A stretch of 36,909 bases of DNA from Gammaproteobacteria bacterium (lineage in GTDB: Bacteria > Pseudomonadota > Gammaproteobacteria > Burkholderiales > Rhodocyclaceae): contig JAHJVE010000009.1 in the NCBI GenBank assembly GCA_018828385.1, positions 1 to 36,909 of the forward strand, given 5' to 3'. Positions 1-8,401 of the stretch are shown piece by piece. Made by a program: the position numbers and the translations under genes. How positions within the stretch are numbered: position 1 is the stretch's first letter; each line of letters opens with the position of its first letter. The notes under the pieces are model-generated. The model searched no databases. It was not told where the DNA came from and saw nothing but the letters and a program-made list of their open reading frames with translations.

Positions 1-2
1 CC

Positions 3-3000
3 GGCGTTGCCAGCCAGACCATCACGGTGGCCATCGCCAACGACGGCACCTTCGAAGGTCCGGAAACCTTCAACATCAACCTCAGCAACCCGGTTGGCGC
101 CGTCATCATCGACGGCCAGGGCGTCGGCACCATTGTGGATGTAAATGTTGCGCCGACTGCTGTATCGGACAATTACACGATGGCAGAGGACGGCGGCACA
201 ATCACGCTGAACCCTCTTGCTGGCGACAGCGATCCGGATGGCGGAACGGTAAGCTTGACTGGGATCAACGGTACTGCGCTGACACCTGGCTTTGCCCAGA
301 GCATCGCCGTCAATAATGGTACGGTCAATGTTAGCGCTACCGGCGTCGTTACCTTTACGCCAAATCCTGATTTCAGCGGCAGCGTCAGCTTCCCTTACAC
401 GATCAGCGATGGTCAAGGTGGGTCGGCAACGGCTAATCAGGTTATTACTGTTACTCCCGTCAATGATGCCCCGGTAGTTGGTAACGCGACAATTTCAGTT
501 TCCGAGGAAGGCTTGGTCTGGGGCCTTGCAGATAGCACAGGCAATCCATCCGATAGCACCAACCTGACCGTGCGCTCGGGCACCTTGAGTGTGGTTGATG
601 TCGATAGCGCGGTTTCGGTTTCCTTCCAGGCGCCGCTGACAGCATTGACGGCGGGCGGCGTTGCGGTTACCTGGAGCGGAGCCGGTACGCAAACGATGGT
701 CGGTTCGGCTGGTGGTGTTGAGGTGCTACGCGCAACGATCGATAACGCCGGGAATTACACAGTTACGCTTTCCAAGGCAATTGACCACGCGGCGGGCAAT
801 GGCGAAAACATTGAGGCGGTGTCGTTCGGTGTTTCGGTCAGCGATGGCATTGCGGCACCAGCCCAGGGCAGCTTGACGGTGAATATCGAGGATGATGCCC
901 CGAGTGCAATTCCGGGTACTCAATCCGTGGTTTTGCCGGCGCAGGACACCAATATCATGTTGATCCTGGATACGTCCGGCAGCATGGGGTCCGGAGCCGG
1001 CAGCAAGCTGCAGATCATGAAGGACTCAGTCAGCCTGATGCTCGACCAGTACGCAAATCTGGGCGACGTCATGGTCCGGGTGGTCACTTTCAACAGTTCG
1101 GCCAGCGCTTATGGCACGACGTGGATTACGGTGGATGCTGCCAAGTCTTACGTTAACAGTTTGGGTTCGGGTAACAACACCAACTACGATGCCGCGCTGA
1201 TCACTGCGCAGTCGGCATTCGCCTCAAGTGGCAAGATCGTCGGGGCGACCAATGTCTCGTATTTCCTGACCGATGGAGCCCCGACGCGGGCCTCTGATTG
1301 GGATGGCAGCGGGCCGCTGACCAGCCAGAATGGTATTCAGCCGGGTGAGGAGGCGCTTTGGCAGTCCTTCCTGGCGACCAACCATATCAATTCGTTTGCT
1401 TATGGCATGGGTACTGGTGCCTCGCAGGCCAATATGGACCCGGTTGCTTATAACGGTATTACCGGGACGGATACCCAGGCCGTTGTTGTCGCCAATGTGG
1501 CTGATCTGCCACCTATCCTGCGCGATTCGATCGTTACACCGACAAGCGGCGATCTGATCAGCGGCTCGCTGGGTGCAGGCTCTGGCATCGGGGCTGACGG
1601 AGGCTATCTGGACAGCTTTGCCTTGAACGGTACGACCTATAGCAGCGGAGGCGCCTTCTCCGGCACGAGTCGCGGTACTTATGACGCCGGAACAAACAGC
1701 TGGACAGTGACGACCACGGCGGGTGGTAAATTTGTGGTCGATATGGACACTACCTTGTACACCTACACGCCGCCGGTTTCGACCAGCACGGCCTTTGCCG
1801 AGAGTGTCGGTTACACGCTGCGCGACAACGATGGTGATCTCGCTTCGTCTACACTGACCATCAATGTCGAGCCGCCGCAGTTGCATACCCTGGTCAGCAC
1901 GACGAGTGTACTGACCGGCACCAATCCGGGTCTGGCTGGCGAGTACTTCGGCTATAACGAATATCGCGATGGCACGGCAGCCGATCCTCTATACCAAGGC
2001 AGCACGACTGTTCGTCTGCACTCGGACGATGGGTCGGCCGATGCCGGGGTGGCGAACAACGTCGATCGTCTGGCCGATGTCGAGACCATCATCGAAGGCC
2101 GCAACGGCAACACCGATCTGATCAACAATGCCGTGCTGTCTGCTCCGGGGGCTGCCGACGCTACCTTCTCGGCCAACAAGCTCGAGTTTGGTTTGCCGTC
2201 CGGATCAAATACGCCCTTGTTCAGCAACGACCTGGGACAGAACGGCAAGGTGACGAGTGGAACGATCGGCGCCTCGGCCGGCGGCAACACCAATAATCTC
2301 TACACCTTCCTCAAGGTTGGTTCCGGCAACGTCGATACACTGGTGGCCACCAGTGGCCTGGGCGACACGACCGATGCGATTATCCGGATGGTTGGCTACA
2401 TCAACATCCCGGAAGGCGGCACCTACGATCTGCGGATTACGGCCGACGATGGCTACCGTGTGCTGATCGGCGGACAGAATGTGGCCCAGCTCGACTTCAT
2501 TCAATCGACTGCGACCAATGTCTATACCGGTCAGGTGCTTGGTGAGGGATTGCAGTCGATCGAAATTCTGTACTGGGACCAGGCAGGCCACGCCAGTCTG
2601 CGCATCGAGGTTAAGGCGACCGGCGCTGCCGACACAGCCTACAAGATCATCGGCAACGACGAGTTCGCCCTGTTCTCGCCGACCGATGTGCCGACCCTGG
2701 GGGCCAATCAGGATATCGTCGAGACATCGACCAACGGCGTCTGGGCGGTGCGTACAGGCGAGGACTTCACGGGCAGCGATGTGGCCGAGAAGATTGTCGG
2801 CAGCGACGGCAAGGACACCATCCACGCCGGCGCCGGTAACGACGTAGTGCAGGGTGGTGGCGGTTCCGACATCATCTACGGTGGTGCTGGCGACGACAAG
2901 CTGATCGGTGGCGCAGGTTCGGATACCTTCGCCTGGACCTTGGCTGATGCGGGAACGGCTGCCCAGCCGGCCATCGATACGATCGCCGACTTCGATGTTG

Positions 3001-3263
3001 CAGCGAAGATGGCGGGTGGCGATGTGCTGGATCTGCGTGACCTTATCGCGGATAGCGCGACGACCCCGGCCACGCTCGATGCCTATCTGCATTTCACACA
3101 GTCCGGCAACGATACGGTCATAGACGTGAAGCCGGACGGCGCCGCCGGTCAGGTCACCCAGACGATCGTCATCAGCGGCGTGGATTTGACGGCCAACGGC
3201 ACCCTGAATGATCAGACGATCATTCAGGACTTGCTGACCAAGGGCAAGCTGATCACCGACTAA
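3..3263 (+). CDS. C-terminal part of a giant RTX-type secreted adhesin (5' truncated by window)
   Basis: The frame is open from the window edge, so the N-terminus is missing; the visible part is 1086 residues. Counting from base 3, it starts with the end of a Calx-beta repeat (GPETFNINLSNP), followed by Ig/cadherin-like modules with the linkers VAPTAVSDNY and VNDAPVV. A von Willebrand A domain begins near residue 317 with an intact MIDAS motif DTSGS. A PA14-like module lies near residues 640-880 (LAGEYFGY, then ITADDGYRVLIGG). RTX calcium repeats of GGxGxD type lie near 933-975, followed by a type I secretion C-terminal domain. This order is typical of LapA-like surface adhesins exported by a TolC-type ABC system and used for attachment and biofilm. 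No secretion genes are visible here. The vWA domain suggests a ligand- or metal-dependent binding tip. The family call is strong; the ligand is unknown. Confidence 0.9.
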   Translation, partial: GVASQTITVAIANDGTFEGPETFNINLSNPVGAVIIDGQGVGTIVDVNVAPTAVSDNYTMAEDGGTITLNPLAGDSDPDGGTVSLTGINGTALTPGFAQSIAVNNGTVNVSATGVVTFTPNPDFSGSVSFPYTISDGQGGSATANQVITVTPVNDAPVVGNATISVSEEGLVWGLADSTGNPSDSTNLTVRSGTLSVVDVDSAVSVSFQAPLTALTAGGVAVTWSGAGTQTMVGSAGGVEVLRATIDNAGNYTVTLSKAIDHAAGNGENIEAVSFGVSVSDGIAAPAQGSLTVNIEDDAPSAIPGTQSVVLPAQDTNIMLILDTSGSMGSGAGSKLQIMKDSVSLMLDQYANLGDVMVRVVTFNSSASAYGTTWITVDAAKSYVNSLGSGNNTNYDAALITAQSAFASSGKIVGATNVSYFLTDGAPTRASDWDGSGPLTSQNGIQPGEEALWQSFLATNHINSFAYGMGTGASQANMDPVAYNGITGTDTQAVVVANVADLPPILRDSIVTPTSGDLISGSLGAGSGIGADGGYLDSFALNGTTYSSGGAFSGTSRGTYDAGTNSWTVTTTAGGKFVVDMDTTLYTYTPPVSTSTAFAESVGYTLRDNDGDLASSTLTINVEPPQLHTLVSTTSVLTGTNPGLAGEYFGYNEYRDGTAADPLYQGSTTVRLHSDDGSADAGVANNVDRLADVETIIEGRNGNTDLINNAVLSAPGAADATFSANKLEFGLPSGSNTPLFSNDLGQNGKVTSGTIGASAGGNTNNLYTFLKVGSGNVDTLVATSGLGDTTDAIIRMVGYINIPEGGTYDLRITADDGYRVLIGGQNVAQLDFIQSTATNVYTGQVLGEGLQSIEILYWDQAGHASLRIEVKATGAADTAYKIIGNDEFALFSPTDVPTLGANQDIVETSTNGVWAVRTGEDFTGSDVAEKIVGSDGKDTIHAGAGNDVVQGGGGSDIIYGGAGDDKLIGGAGSDTFAWTLADAGTAAQPAIDTIADFDVAAKMAGGDVLDLRDLIADSATTPATLDAYLHFTQSGNDTVIDVKPDGAAGQVTQTIVISGVDLTANGTLNDQTIIQDLLTKGKLITD

Positions 3264-3266
3264 GCT

Positions 3267-3286
3267 GCTACGGTCGACGACAAAAA
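3267..3286 (+). repeat. Dispersed YACGGTCRAC repeat, copy 1
   Basis: GCTACGGTCGAC lies four bases after the adhesin stop codon and is followed by an A-rich stretch. It matches the conserved head of the dispersed repeat, in its GTCGAC variant, and faces copy 2 across a terminator hairpin. Confidence 0.6.
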
Positions 3287-3315
3287 GGGGCGATTTTCAT
3301 CGCCCCTTTTCATTT
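3283..3315. terminator. Bidirectional Rho-independent terminator
   Basis: Perfect 11-bp stem (AAAAGGGGCGA at 3283-3293 with its complement at 3300-3310) and a six-base loop, with T-rich flank downstream and A-rich flank upstream. It separates the convergent adhesin gene and the Crp/Fnr-type regulator gene and can serve both. Confidence 0.88.
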
Positions 3316-3345
3316 TTTGCCGTTTTTTCCGGTTGACCGTAGCAA
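3312..3345 (-). repeat. Dispersed YACGGTCRAC repeat, copy 2 (near full length)
   Basis: Read on the minus strand it runs TTGCTACGGTCAACCGG, then A6, CGGCAAAAAA. This is one of the most complete copies and shows the three parts of the repeat: the GCTACGGTCAAC head, CCGGAAA, and a CGGCAAAAA tail. It forms an inverted pair with copy 1 around the terminator. Confidence 0.8.
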
Positions 3346-3361
3346 TCAGCCGGAGGCGCTC

Positions 3362-4054
3362 TTACTCGTGCTGACGCAGCTTGGTGGCGTTCGGGATATG
3401 GATTTTCCGGCCTTCGACGACGATCAGGCCGAGTTCGGTCAGTTCGTGCAGGATGCGCGAGAAATGTTCCTGGGTCAGGTTGAGGCGGGAGGCGATGACG
3501 CCCTTGTTGGTCGGTAGCGTGATGGCCACGTTGATGCCGTCGTGCTCGGCTTCGGGCAGCTCGCGCAACAGGTAACCGATGATGCGTTGCTTGCCGGAGT
3601 GCAACGAATACGATTCGACGTCATTCATGAGCTGATGCAGGCGCATGGCCATGCCGGCCAGCATCTTGCGGCACAGGTTGTGGTCGCGTTGCAGTTCCTC
3701 GAAGACGACACCTTTCGAGATATGCAGCAGCAGGCAGTCGGTCAGCGCCTGGGCGAAGACGATGTAGGGCTTTTCCATGAACATGATGGCTTCACCGAAA
3801 CTCTGGCCCTGGCTGATGATCTCGACAACCTTCTCGCTGCCTTGCGACGATGTGAAAGCCAGCTTGATCTGCCCGTATACGAGCAGATGAAAGCCGTTGC
3901 AGGGGTCGCCCTTGTGGAAGAGGATTTCGCCCTTGCTGGCGTGGATTTCGCGGGTGCCACGGGCAATGCGGCTGAGCTCTTCCGGGGCCAGTCCCTGAAA
4001 TAGCGGAACGTGCGTCAGTAGAGCTTCGATGTTGATTGGATGGCTTCCGTGCAT
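3362..4054 (-). CDS. Crp/Fnr-family transcriptional regulator (DNR/NnrR-like)
   Basis: About 230 residues. An N-terminal cyclic-nucleotide-binding-type beta-roll (HKGDPCNGFHLLVYGQIKL, then GQSFGEAIMF) is followed by a dimerisation helix and a C-terminal winged helix (NKGVIASRLNLTQEHFSRILHEL). The four-cysteine N-terminal cluster of FNR is absent, so it is not an iron-sulfur oxygen sensor. Its position directly downstream of norD makes a heme/NO-sensing DNR-type role in nor regulation the best inference. I chose the ATG at 4054, which follows GAAG at suitable spacing. A GTG at 4093 would add 13 residues but has no visible ribosome site. Only about 75 bases separate it from the norD stop, so it may be cotranscribed with the nor accessory genes. 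Confidence 0.82.
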   Translation of the reverse strand: MHGSHPINIEALLTHVPLFQGLAPEELSRIARGTREIHASKGEILFHKGDPCNGFHLLVYGQIKLAFTSSQGSEKVVEIISQGQSFGEAIMFMEKPYIVFAQALTDCLLLHISKGVVFEELQRDHNLCRKMLAGMAMRLHQLMNDVESYSLHSGKQRIIGYLLRELPEAEHDGINVAITLPTNKGVIASRLNLTQEHFSRILHELTELGLIVVEGRKIHIPNATKLRQHE

Positions 4055-4129
4055 GATCTTCGCAGCAATAACAGTGGTCTCCGATGTTGGCACCCGGCCG
4101 ATGCCAAAGCAATACGACTTTGTGACTAC

Positions 4130-5974
4130 CTACTGACGGGTTAGTTGCACATAAAGGAGGGGGAGGCGGCTGGGCAGCTCCTCCGGTTTGCGGATGACGC
4201 AGAAGCCGGCCGGGCCAAAAAGATAGGGCAGGTAGGCGCCCGCTTCGCGGTCGATGGTCACGCAGAAGGGTGTCAGGCCGAGGCGGCGGGCTTCGTGCAC
4301 GGCCATCCGGGTGTCCTCGATGCCGTAGCGCGAGTCGTAGATGTCGAGATCGTTCGGCTTGCCGTCGGTGATGATCAGCAACAGGCGGCGACTGGCCGGC
4401 TGTTCGGCCAGGATGCTGGCGGCCTGGCGGATGGCGGCACCCATCCGCGTGTAGTAGCCGGGCTTGATGGCCAGGATGCGGCCGCGGGCGACGGCATCGT
4501 ACTTGCCGCCAAAGTCCTTGAGCAGATGGAAACGGATGTTCTGGCGGCGCAGCGAGGAAAAGCCGTAGATGCCGAAATGGTCGCCGGTCGCGGTCAGCGC
4601 TTCGGAAAACAGCAGCAGCGAATCGCGGATGACATCGACGATGCGGTGCGAGTCGGAAATGAAGGCATCGGTGGACATCGAGAGATCGGCTAGCAGCAGG
4701 CAGGCGAGGTCGCGCTCGCAGCGTTCCTGAGCAAGATAGCCGCCGCTTTCCGGCGTGTGGCCCGAGGCGCGGTCGGCGTGGTTGCGCACGCAGGCGTCGA
4801 CGTCGAGTTCCGGGCCGTCCGGCTGGCCCTTGAGCCAGCGGCGTTGCGGGGCGAGGGCGGCGAACTGGCCGCGCAGTTTCCTGGCGGTGGCGGCCAGTTC
4901 CTGCGGCAGGGCGGCGGGCACGGCATCGTGGGCGACCATCGGCTGCAGCAGGCAATGCGCCGGCTGCATTGCGTTCTTGCGGTAATCCCACTCGGGCAGG
5001 GCAATGCCGGGGCCGATCGGCGTGTCGTCTTCGGCGGCCGAGGGCAGGTCGAGGTCGAATTTGACCCGCGACTTGGCCGTTTCGCCGTCGCGGGTCAGCG
5101 ACAGTTTGTCGAGGTCGTTGGCGGCATCGCTGGCGTTCGGGTTCTCGTCCTCGTCGAAGGCGCGATTGACCCGGACGTATTCGGCCCAGGTTGGCAGACT
5201 TTCGGCACGGAACATGGCGAGCATCGGGTTCTTGTTGTCCGGTGTCTCGACCTGCTCGGCCTTGTGCGCTTCCTTGGCCGTTTCGGCATTGCCGCCGCTG
5301 CCTTCGGGCGGCAGGTTGTCGTCCGGGTCGGCGAGCTTCGTGGCGGCGGTGGGCTTGTCGGAACCGATGAGCCAGAGCAGGACAGGCTGCGGCGGCCGGG
5401 ATTTCATCGAGGTCAGCGGCGGCAGGCCGGCGACCGAGCCGGGTTCTGCCAGCGCCTGGCGAATGGCGTTTTCCTGCGCCGCTTCGTCGGCCTGCATGGC
5501 GCCGGGCGCGATGCGGCCGGCAAGATGGGCGGCGACCAGGCGCCGGTAACGCTCGTTGAGGCCCGGGTAGCGTTCGAGCGCCGTGCGGCTGGCGGTCTGG
5601 TTGCGGATGAACCACGGTTGCCCGGGCGCCACGTCGCTGGCGGCCAGGGCGGCCAGCCACAGGTAGAGGTCGCGGTTCAGCGACTTTTCGGGAAAGGCGG
5701 CGATTTCCGGCGGCAGGCGCAGGGTTTCGGCATCGCGCCGGCCCTGGGCGACGCGCTCGTTGCTGCCGGCGACACGCTGCAGCCAGGTGCGCCGGGCGCC
5801 GTGTTCTTCAGAGGTGGCGGCAGCCACCTTGAGGCCAGGATCGCCGCCGAAGGCACGAAACAGGATGCCGGCCATCTTTTCAACTTCGGGCAGTTTGACG
5901 GCGGCCTCCGGATAATGGCCGGCGGCGGCCTTGGTCACCCAGTTGTGCCAGATTTTGCCGATGAATTCTTCCAT
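4130..5974 (-). CDS. norD: Nitric oxide reductase activation protein NorD
   Basis: 614 residues, the usual length for NorD. The C-terminal third is a von Willebrand A domain with a MIDAS-like start (LSMSTDAFISDSHRIVD, near residue 430) and later VWA core segments (LLLIITDGKPNDLDIYDSRYG). The middle is acidic and probably flexible. NorD works with the MoxR-type ATPase NorQ as a chaperone pair needed for assembly or metal loading of NorCB; this is established for the family. The gene starts two bases after the stop of the upstream polyferredoxin gene, so the two are translationally close. It ends shortly before the Crp/Fnr-type regulator gene. The start ATG is supported by that tight spacing. 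Confidence 0.93.
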   Translation of the reverse strand: MEEFIGKIWHNWVTKAAAGHYPEAAVKLPEVEKMAGILFRAFGGDPGLKVAAATSEEHGARRTWLQRVAGSNERVAQGRRDAETLRLPPEIAAFPEKSLNRDLYLWLAALAASDVAPGQPWFIRNQTASRTALERYPGLNERYRRLVAAHLAGRIAPGAMQADEAAQENAIRQALAEPGSVAGLPPLTSMKSRPPQPVLLWLIGSDKPTAATKLADPDDNLPPEGSGGNAETAKEAHKAEQVETPDNKNPMLAMFRAESLPTWAEYVRVNRAFDEDENPNASDAANDLDKLSLTRDGETAKSRVKFDLDLPSAAEDDTPIGPGIALPEWDYRKNAMQPAHCLLQPMVAHDAVPAALPQELAATARKLRGQFAALAPQRRWLKGQPDGPELDVDACVRNHADRASGHTPESGGYLAQERCERDLACLLLADLSMSTDAFISDSHRIVDVIRDSLLLFSEALTATGDHFGIYGFSSLRRQNIRFHLLKDFGGKYDAVARGRILAIKPGYYTRMGAAIRQAASILAEQPASRRLLLIITDGKPNDLDIYDSRYGIEDTRMAVHEARRLGLTPFCVTIDREAGAYLPYLFGPAGFCVIRKPEELPSRLPLLYVQLTRQ

Positions 5975-5976
5975 GG

Positions 5977-6951
5977 CTACAGTTTGGCTCCCGCGTCTTC
6001 GTCTGTATTTGATAAAGCCGAAAAACCGGCTTCGTTGCGTTTGGCGTCATCGTTGCTGACCCAGCGCAGCAGCTGGCCGTTCGGGTTGCTGCGGTTGACC
6101 GTCGAGCAGGCTGAAATGCACTGGCCGCATTGGGTGCAGGCGAACATCCAGCGTTTGACGTTACGGGGCTTGAGGCGCATCGGGCAGACGGCGTCGCAGG
6201 CCGAATTGCGCTCGGGGAGGCAACTGGCGCAATCGGTCAGGCGCTTGCGGTCGAAGCCGACGACCATGGCTTTCTTGTTCACGATCCAGGCGAAGCTCTG
6301 GAAGATGCCGACGGCGCAGCCGTAGCGGCAGAACAGGTGACGGGCGAAGAGAAATTCGAGGCTCAGCACCGTCGTCGCGGCGGCCAGGAAAATGACTTCT
6401 TTCTGGTAGAGCGTGAAGGTGAACAGGCCGTGGTAAACCTGAAACGGCGGCATCAGGTAGGTCAGGCCGACCGTCGCCCAGGCAAAGGCGAAGCCGATGG
6501 CGGCGGGGACGACGAGCAGCCAGTAACGCTTGTCGCGCTTGGCCGGCGTGCCGTCCGGTTCCCACGGCGGGGTTTGTTTCTTGTCCCAGACCGAGTGCTT
6601 GCCGCTGGCGATGCGCATCAGTCGATTGATCGTTTCGACTACGGAAAAATGCGGGCAAAGCCAGCCGCAGTAGAGACGGCCCCATTTCCAGGCGATGCCG
6701 ATGATCAGCGCCCCGGCGCCGAGGATGGGCAGGAAGAGGTAAAGGATGATGTTGATGACCGCCGTGCTCGCCTCGCCGGTACCGGCGATCAGGTCGTCGA
6801 TGCCGAGGTGCCAGGGAAAGGTCAGGAAATAGGCGTGGCGCTCGATGAGGTCGTAGCGGAACAGGTCGAAGATGGGCGTCACGGTGAACAGCGTGAAAAA
6901 GCCCATCTGTGCCAGCAGACGGGTGCGCTGCAGCATTTCAGTTTTGGCCAT
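5977..6951 (-). CDS. Membrane polyferredoxin, NapH/NosR/CcoG-like 4Fe-4S protein
   Basis: 324 residues with about five hydrophobic segments. Cysteine motifs follow the NapH/NosR pattern: membrane-proximal CGWLCP and CRYGCA, then C-terminal CASCLPERNSACDAVCP and CTQCGQCISAC, enough for two cubane clusters. Such proteins carry electrons between the quinol pool and periplasmic or assembly partners. It sits between a DUF4870-like gene and norD inside the nor accessory operon, which suggests a role in NO reductase maturation or electron supply; that is inference. It overlaps the upstream gene by 14 bases. Its ribosome-binding site (CCGGAAATA before ATG) is supplied by a copy of the dispersed repeat. 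It resembles NapH and CcoG only in architecture, so I give no symbol. Confidence 0.85.
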   Translation of the reverse strand: MAKTEMLQRTRLLAQMGFFTLFTVTPIFDLFRYDLIERHAYFLTFPWHLGIDDLIAGTGEASTAVINIILYLFLPILGAGALIIGIAWKWGRLYCGWLCPHFSVVETINRLMRIASGKHSVWDKKQTPPWEPDGTPAKRDKRYWLLVVPAAIGFAFAWATVGLTYLMPPFQVYHGLFTFTLYQKEVIFLAAATTVLSLEFLFARHLFCRYGCAVGIFQSFAWIVNKKAMVVGFDRKRLTDCASCLPERNSACDAVCPMRLKPRNVKRWMFACTQCGQCISACSTVNRSNPNGQLLRWVSNDDAKRNEAGFSALSNTDEDAGAKL

Positions 6952-7372
6952 TATTTCCGGTTGACCGTGGGATTGCCGGTCCGATGAGCGGAAAGCGCCA
7001 CATTTGCCCGTTCATGGCCTTGATCAGCGCGTACATGCCGAAGAGCACGAGCGTCGAGTGGATGCAGGTGAAATAGAGGATCAAGGCGACCCAGGTCCAT
7101 TCCCAGTCGAGGCCGCCGAGGCCGAGGATGAGGCCGGACAGGGTGATGATGAGCAGGCCGCCGATCAGGCTGACGACGGTTGTTTGCTTGAGGTGCTGGC
7201 GGGCCAGCGGCGGGGCGCTGTCCTTGTAGGCGAACCAGAGGCCGGCGAGGATCAGGAAGGCCAGCCCGGGCAACAGCAGCAGGTTGATCAGATAGAGCGC
7301 TTCGGCGAGGACGGCCAGGTTTTGCCCGGCCTTTTCTTCCTCGAACCCAAAGTCATCGTCCGAAAGTGGCAT
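6938..7372 (-). CDS. Small DUF4870-like integral membrane protein in nor operon
   Basis: 144 residues with an acidic N-terminus and about three to four transmembrane segments (LYLINLLLLPGLAFLILAG, SLIGGLLIITLSGLILGLGG, WVALILYFTCIHSTLVLFGM). The pattern LARQHLKQT, then a hydrophobic pair, IHSTLVL and FPLIGP resembles DUF4870/Tic20-type proteins of unknown function. It overlaps norQ by 20 bases upstream and the polyferredoxin gene by 14 bases downstream, so it is translated as part of the nor accessory operon. The last residues (AIPRSTGNN) are encoded by a dispersed-repeat copy, so the natural C-terminus has probably been rewritten. A role in NO reductase assembly with the ferredoxin is plausible but unproven. 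Confidence 0.78.
   Translation of the reverse strand: MPLSDDDFGFEEEKAGQNLAVLAEALYLINLLLLPGLAFLILAGLWFAYKDSAPPLARQHLKQTTVVSLIGGLLIITLSGLILGLGGLDWEWTWVALILYFTCIHSTLVLFGMYALIKAMNGQMWRFPLIGPAIPRSTGNNGQN
6951..6980 (-). repeat. Dispersed YACGGTCRAC repeat, copy 3
   Basis: Minus strand: CAATCCCACGGTCAACCGG followed by AAATAA. It covers the junction of the DUF4870-like and polyferredoxin genes, encoding the tail of the first and the Shine-Dalgarno region of the second. Confidence 0.75.
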
Positions 7373-8135
7373 TGACGATTTCCATGAGCGCCTCGACGGT
7401 TTCCTCGTCGTCGGTCAGGCTCTCGACCAGCGCGGCGCGGCAGGCGGCGGAAACATCGAAGCCGGACTTGATCAGCGTCGCGGCATAGACGAGCAGGCGG
7501 GTGCTGGCGACTTCCTCGAGGTCGCGGTCTTTCAACGCCCGGAATGCTTTCGCAATGCCGACCAGACGCTTGGCCAGATCGGCGTCGCAGCCGGTTTCGC
7601 CGATCAGGATGGAAATTTCGCGCTCGGCGCCGGGGAAGTCGAAACGCATCGAGACGAAACGCTGGCGGGTCGACGGCTTGAGGCCCTTGAGCAGGTTCTG
7701 ATAGCCCGGGTTGTAGGAGACGACGAGCATGAAATTGGCCGGCGCCTGGAGGATTTCGCCGGTGCGGTCGATGGGCAGGATGCGGCGGTCGTCGGCCAGC
7801 GGGTGGAGGACGACGGTGGTGTCCTTGCGCGCCTCGACCACTTCGTCGAGGTAGCAGATGCCGCCTTCGCGCACGGCGCGGGTCAGCGGGCCGTCGGACC
7901 AGTAGGTGCCCTTGTCGGAAATGAGGTGGCGGCCGACAAGGTCGGCGGCGGTCAGGTCGTCGTGGCAGGCAACGGTGTACAGCGGCAGTTTCAACCTTGC
8001 CGCCATGTGGGCGACGAAACGCGTCTTGCCGCAGCCGGTCGGGCCCTTGATGAGCAGCGGCAGGCGTTGCTGGAAGGCGTGCTCGAACAGCGAAATTTCG
8101 TTGCCGGAAGGTTCGTAGAAGGGCAGTTCGGTCAT
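7353..8135 (-). CDS. norQ: NorQ/CbbQ-type MoxR AAA+ ATPase
   Basis: 260 residues. Walker A is GPTGCGKT and Walker B is ICYLDEV. The family sequence NPGYQNLLKGLKPSTRQRF is clearly present and diagnostic of the CbbQ/NirQ/NorQ group. The protein is a hexameric ATPase that partners with the vWA protein NorD to activate the NorCB complex. The start ATG at 8135 overlaps the norF stop in an ATGA arrangement, which fixes the start. The 3' end overlaps the next membrane-protein gene by 20 bases. Everything points to one tightly packed transcript. Confidence 0.95.
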   Translation of the reverse strand: MTELPFYEPSGNEISLFEHAFQQRLPLLIKGPTGCGKTRFVAHMAARLKLPLYTVACHDDLTAADLVGRHLISDKGTYWSDGPLTRAVREGGICYLDEVVEARKDTTVVLHPLADDRRILPIDRTGEILQAPANFMLVVSYNPGYQNLLKGLKPSTRQRFVSMRFDFPGAEREISILIGETGCDADLAKRLVGIAKAFRALKDRDLEEVASTRLLVYAATLIKSGFDVSAACRAALVESLTDDEETVEALMEIVNATFGR

Positions 8136-8401
8136 TTGAGAGAGATCCAGTAGGCAAGCAGAATCAGGCTGGCGACGACGATCAGCCAGCCTTCGAGCAG
8201 GACGCGCCACATCCTCGGCGCCTCGCGTAACTCCATGAAATCGAGGATGACCAGCCGGCCCTTGACGAAGGCAATGGCCAGCATGGCGACGATGGCCCAG
8301 GTGCCGGCGGCGCCGACTTCACCGAGATACCAGGTGATGCCTGTAGCGACCATGAGGACGAGCCAGGCGCGGTGGGCGGAATTCTTGAGGGCGGCGATCA
8401 T
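8132..8401 (-). CDS. norF: NorF-like cytochrome c oxidase subunit IV family protein
   Basis: 89 residues with three predicted transmembrane helices (AWLVLMVATGITWYLG, TWAIVAMLAIAFVKGRLVILDF, WLIVVASLILLAYW). Small proteins of the prokaryotic oxidase subunit IV type are encoded between norE and norQ in many denitrifiers and are called NorF; they promote maximal NO reductase activity. The start ATG at 8401 overlaps the norE stop as ATGA, and the stop overlaps the norQ start in the same way. Sequence similarity in such short membrane proteins is weak, so the name rests mainly on size, topology and position. Confidence 0.85.
   Translation of the reverse strand: MIAALKNSAHRAWLVLMVATGITWYLGEVGAAGTWAIVAMLAIAFVKGRLVILDFMELREAPRMWRVLLEGWLIVVASLILLAYWISLK

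Noticed and set aside
6088..6112. TGCGGTTGACCGTCGAG in the polyferredoxin gene looks like a reversed repeat head
   Set aside because: It encodes STVNRSN next to the last cluster motif and lacks the rest of the repeat; kept out of the copy list.
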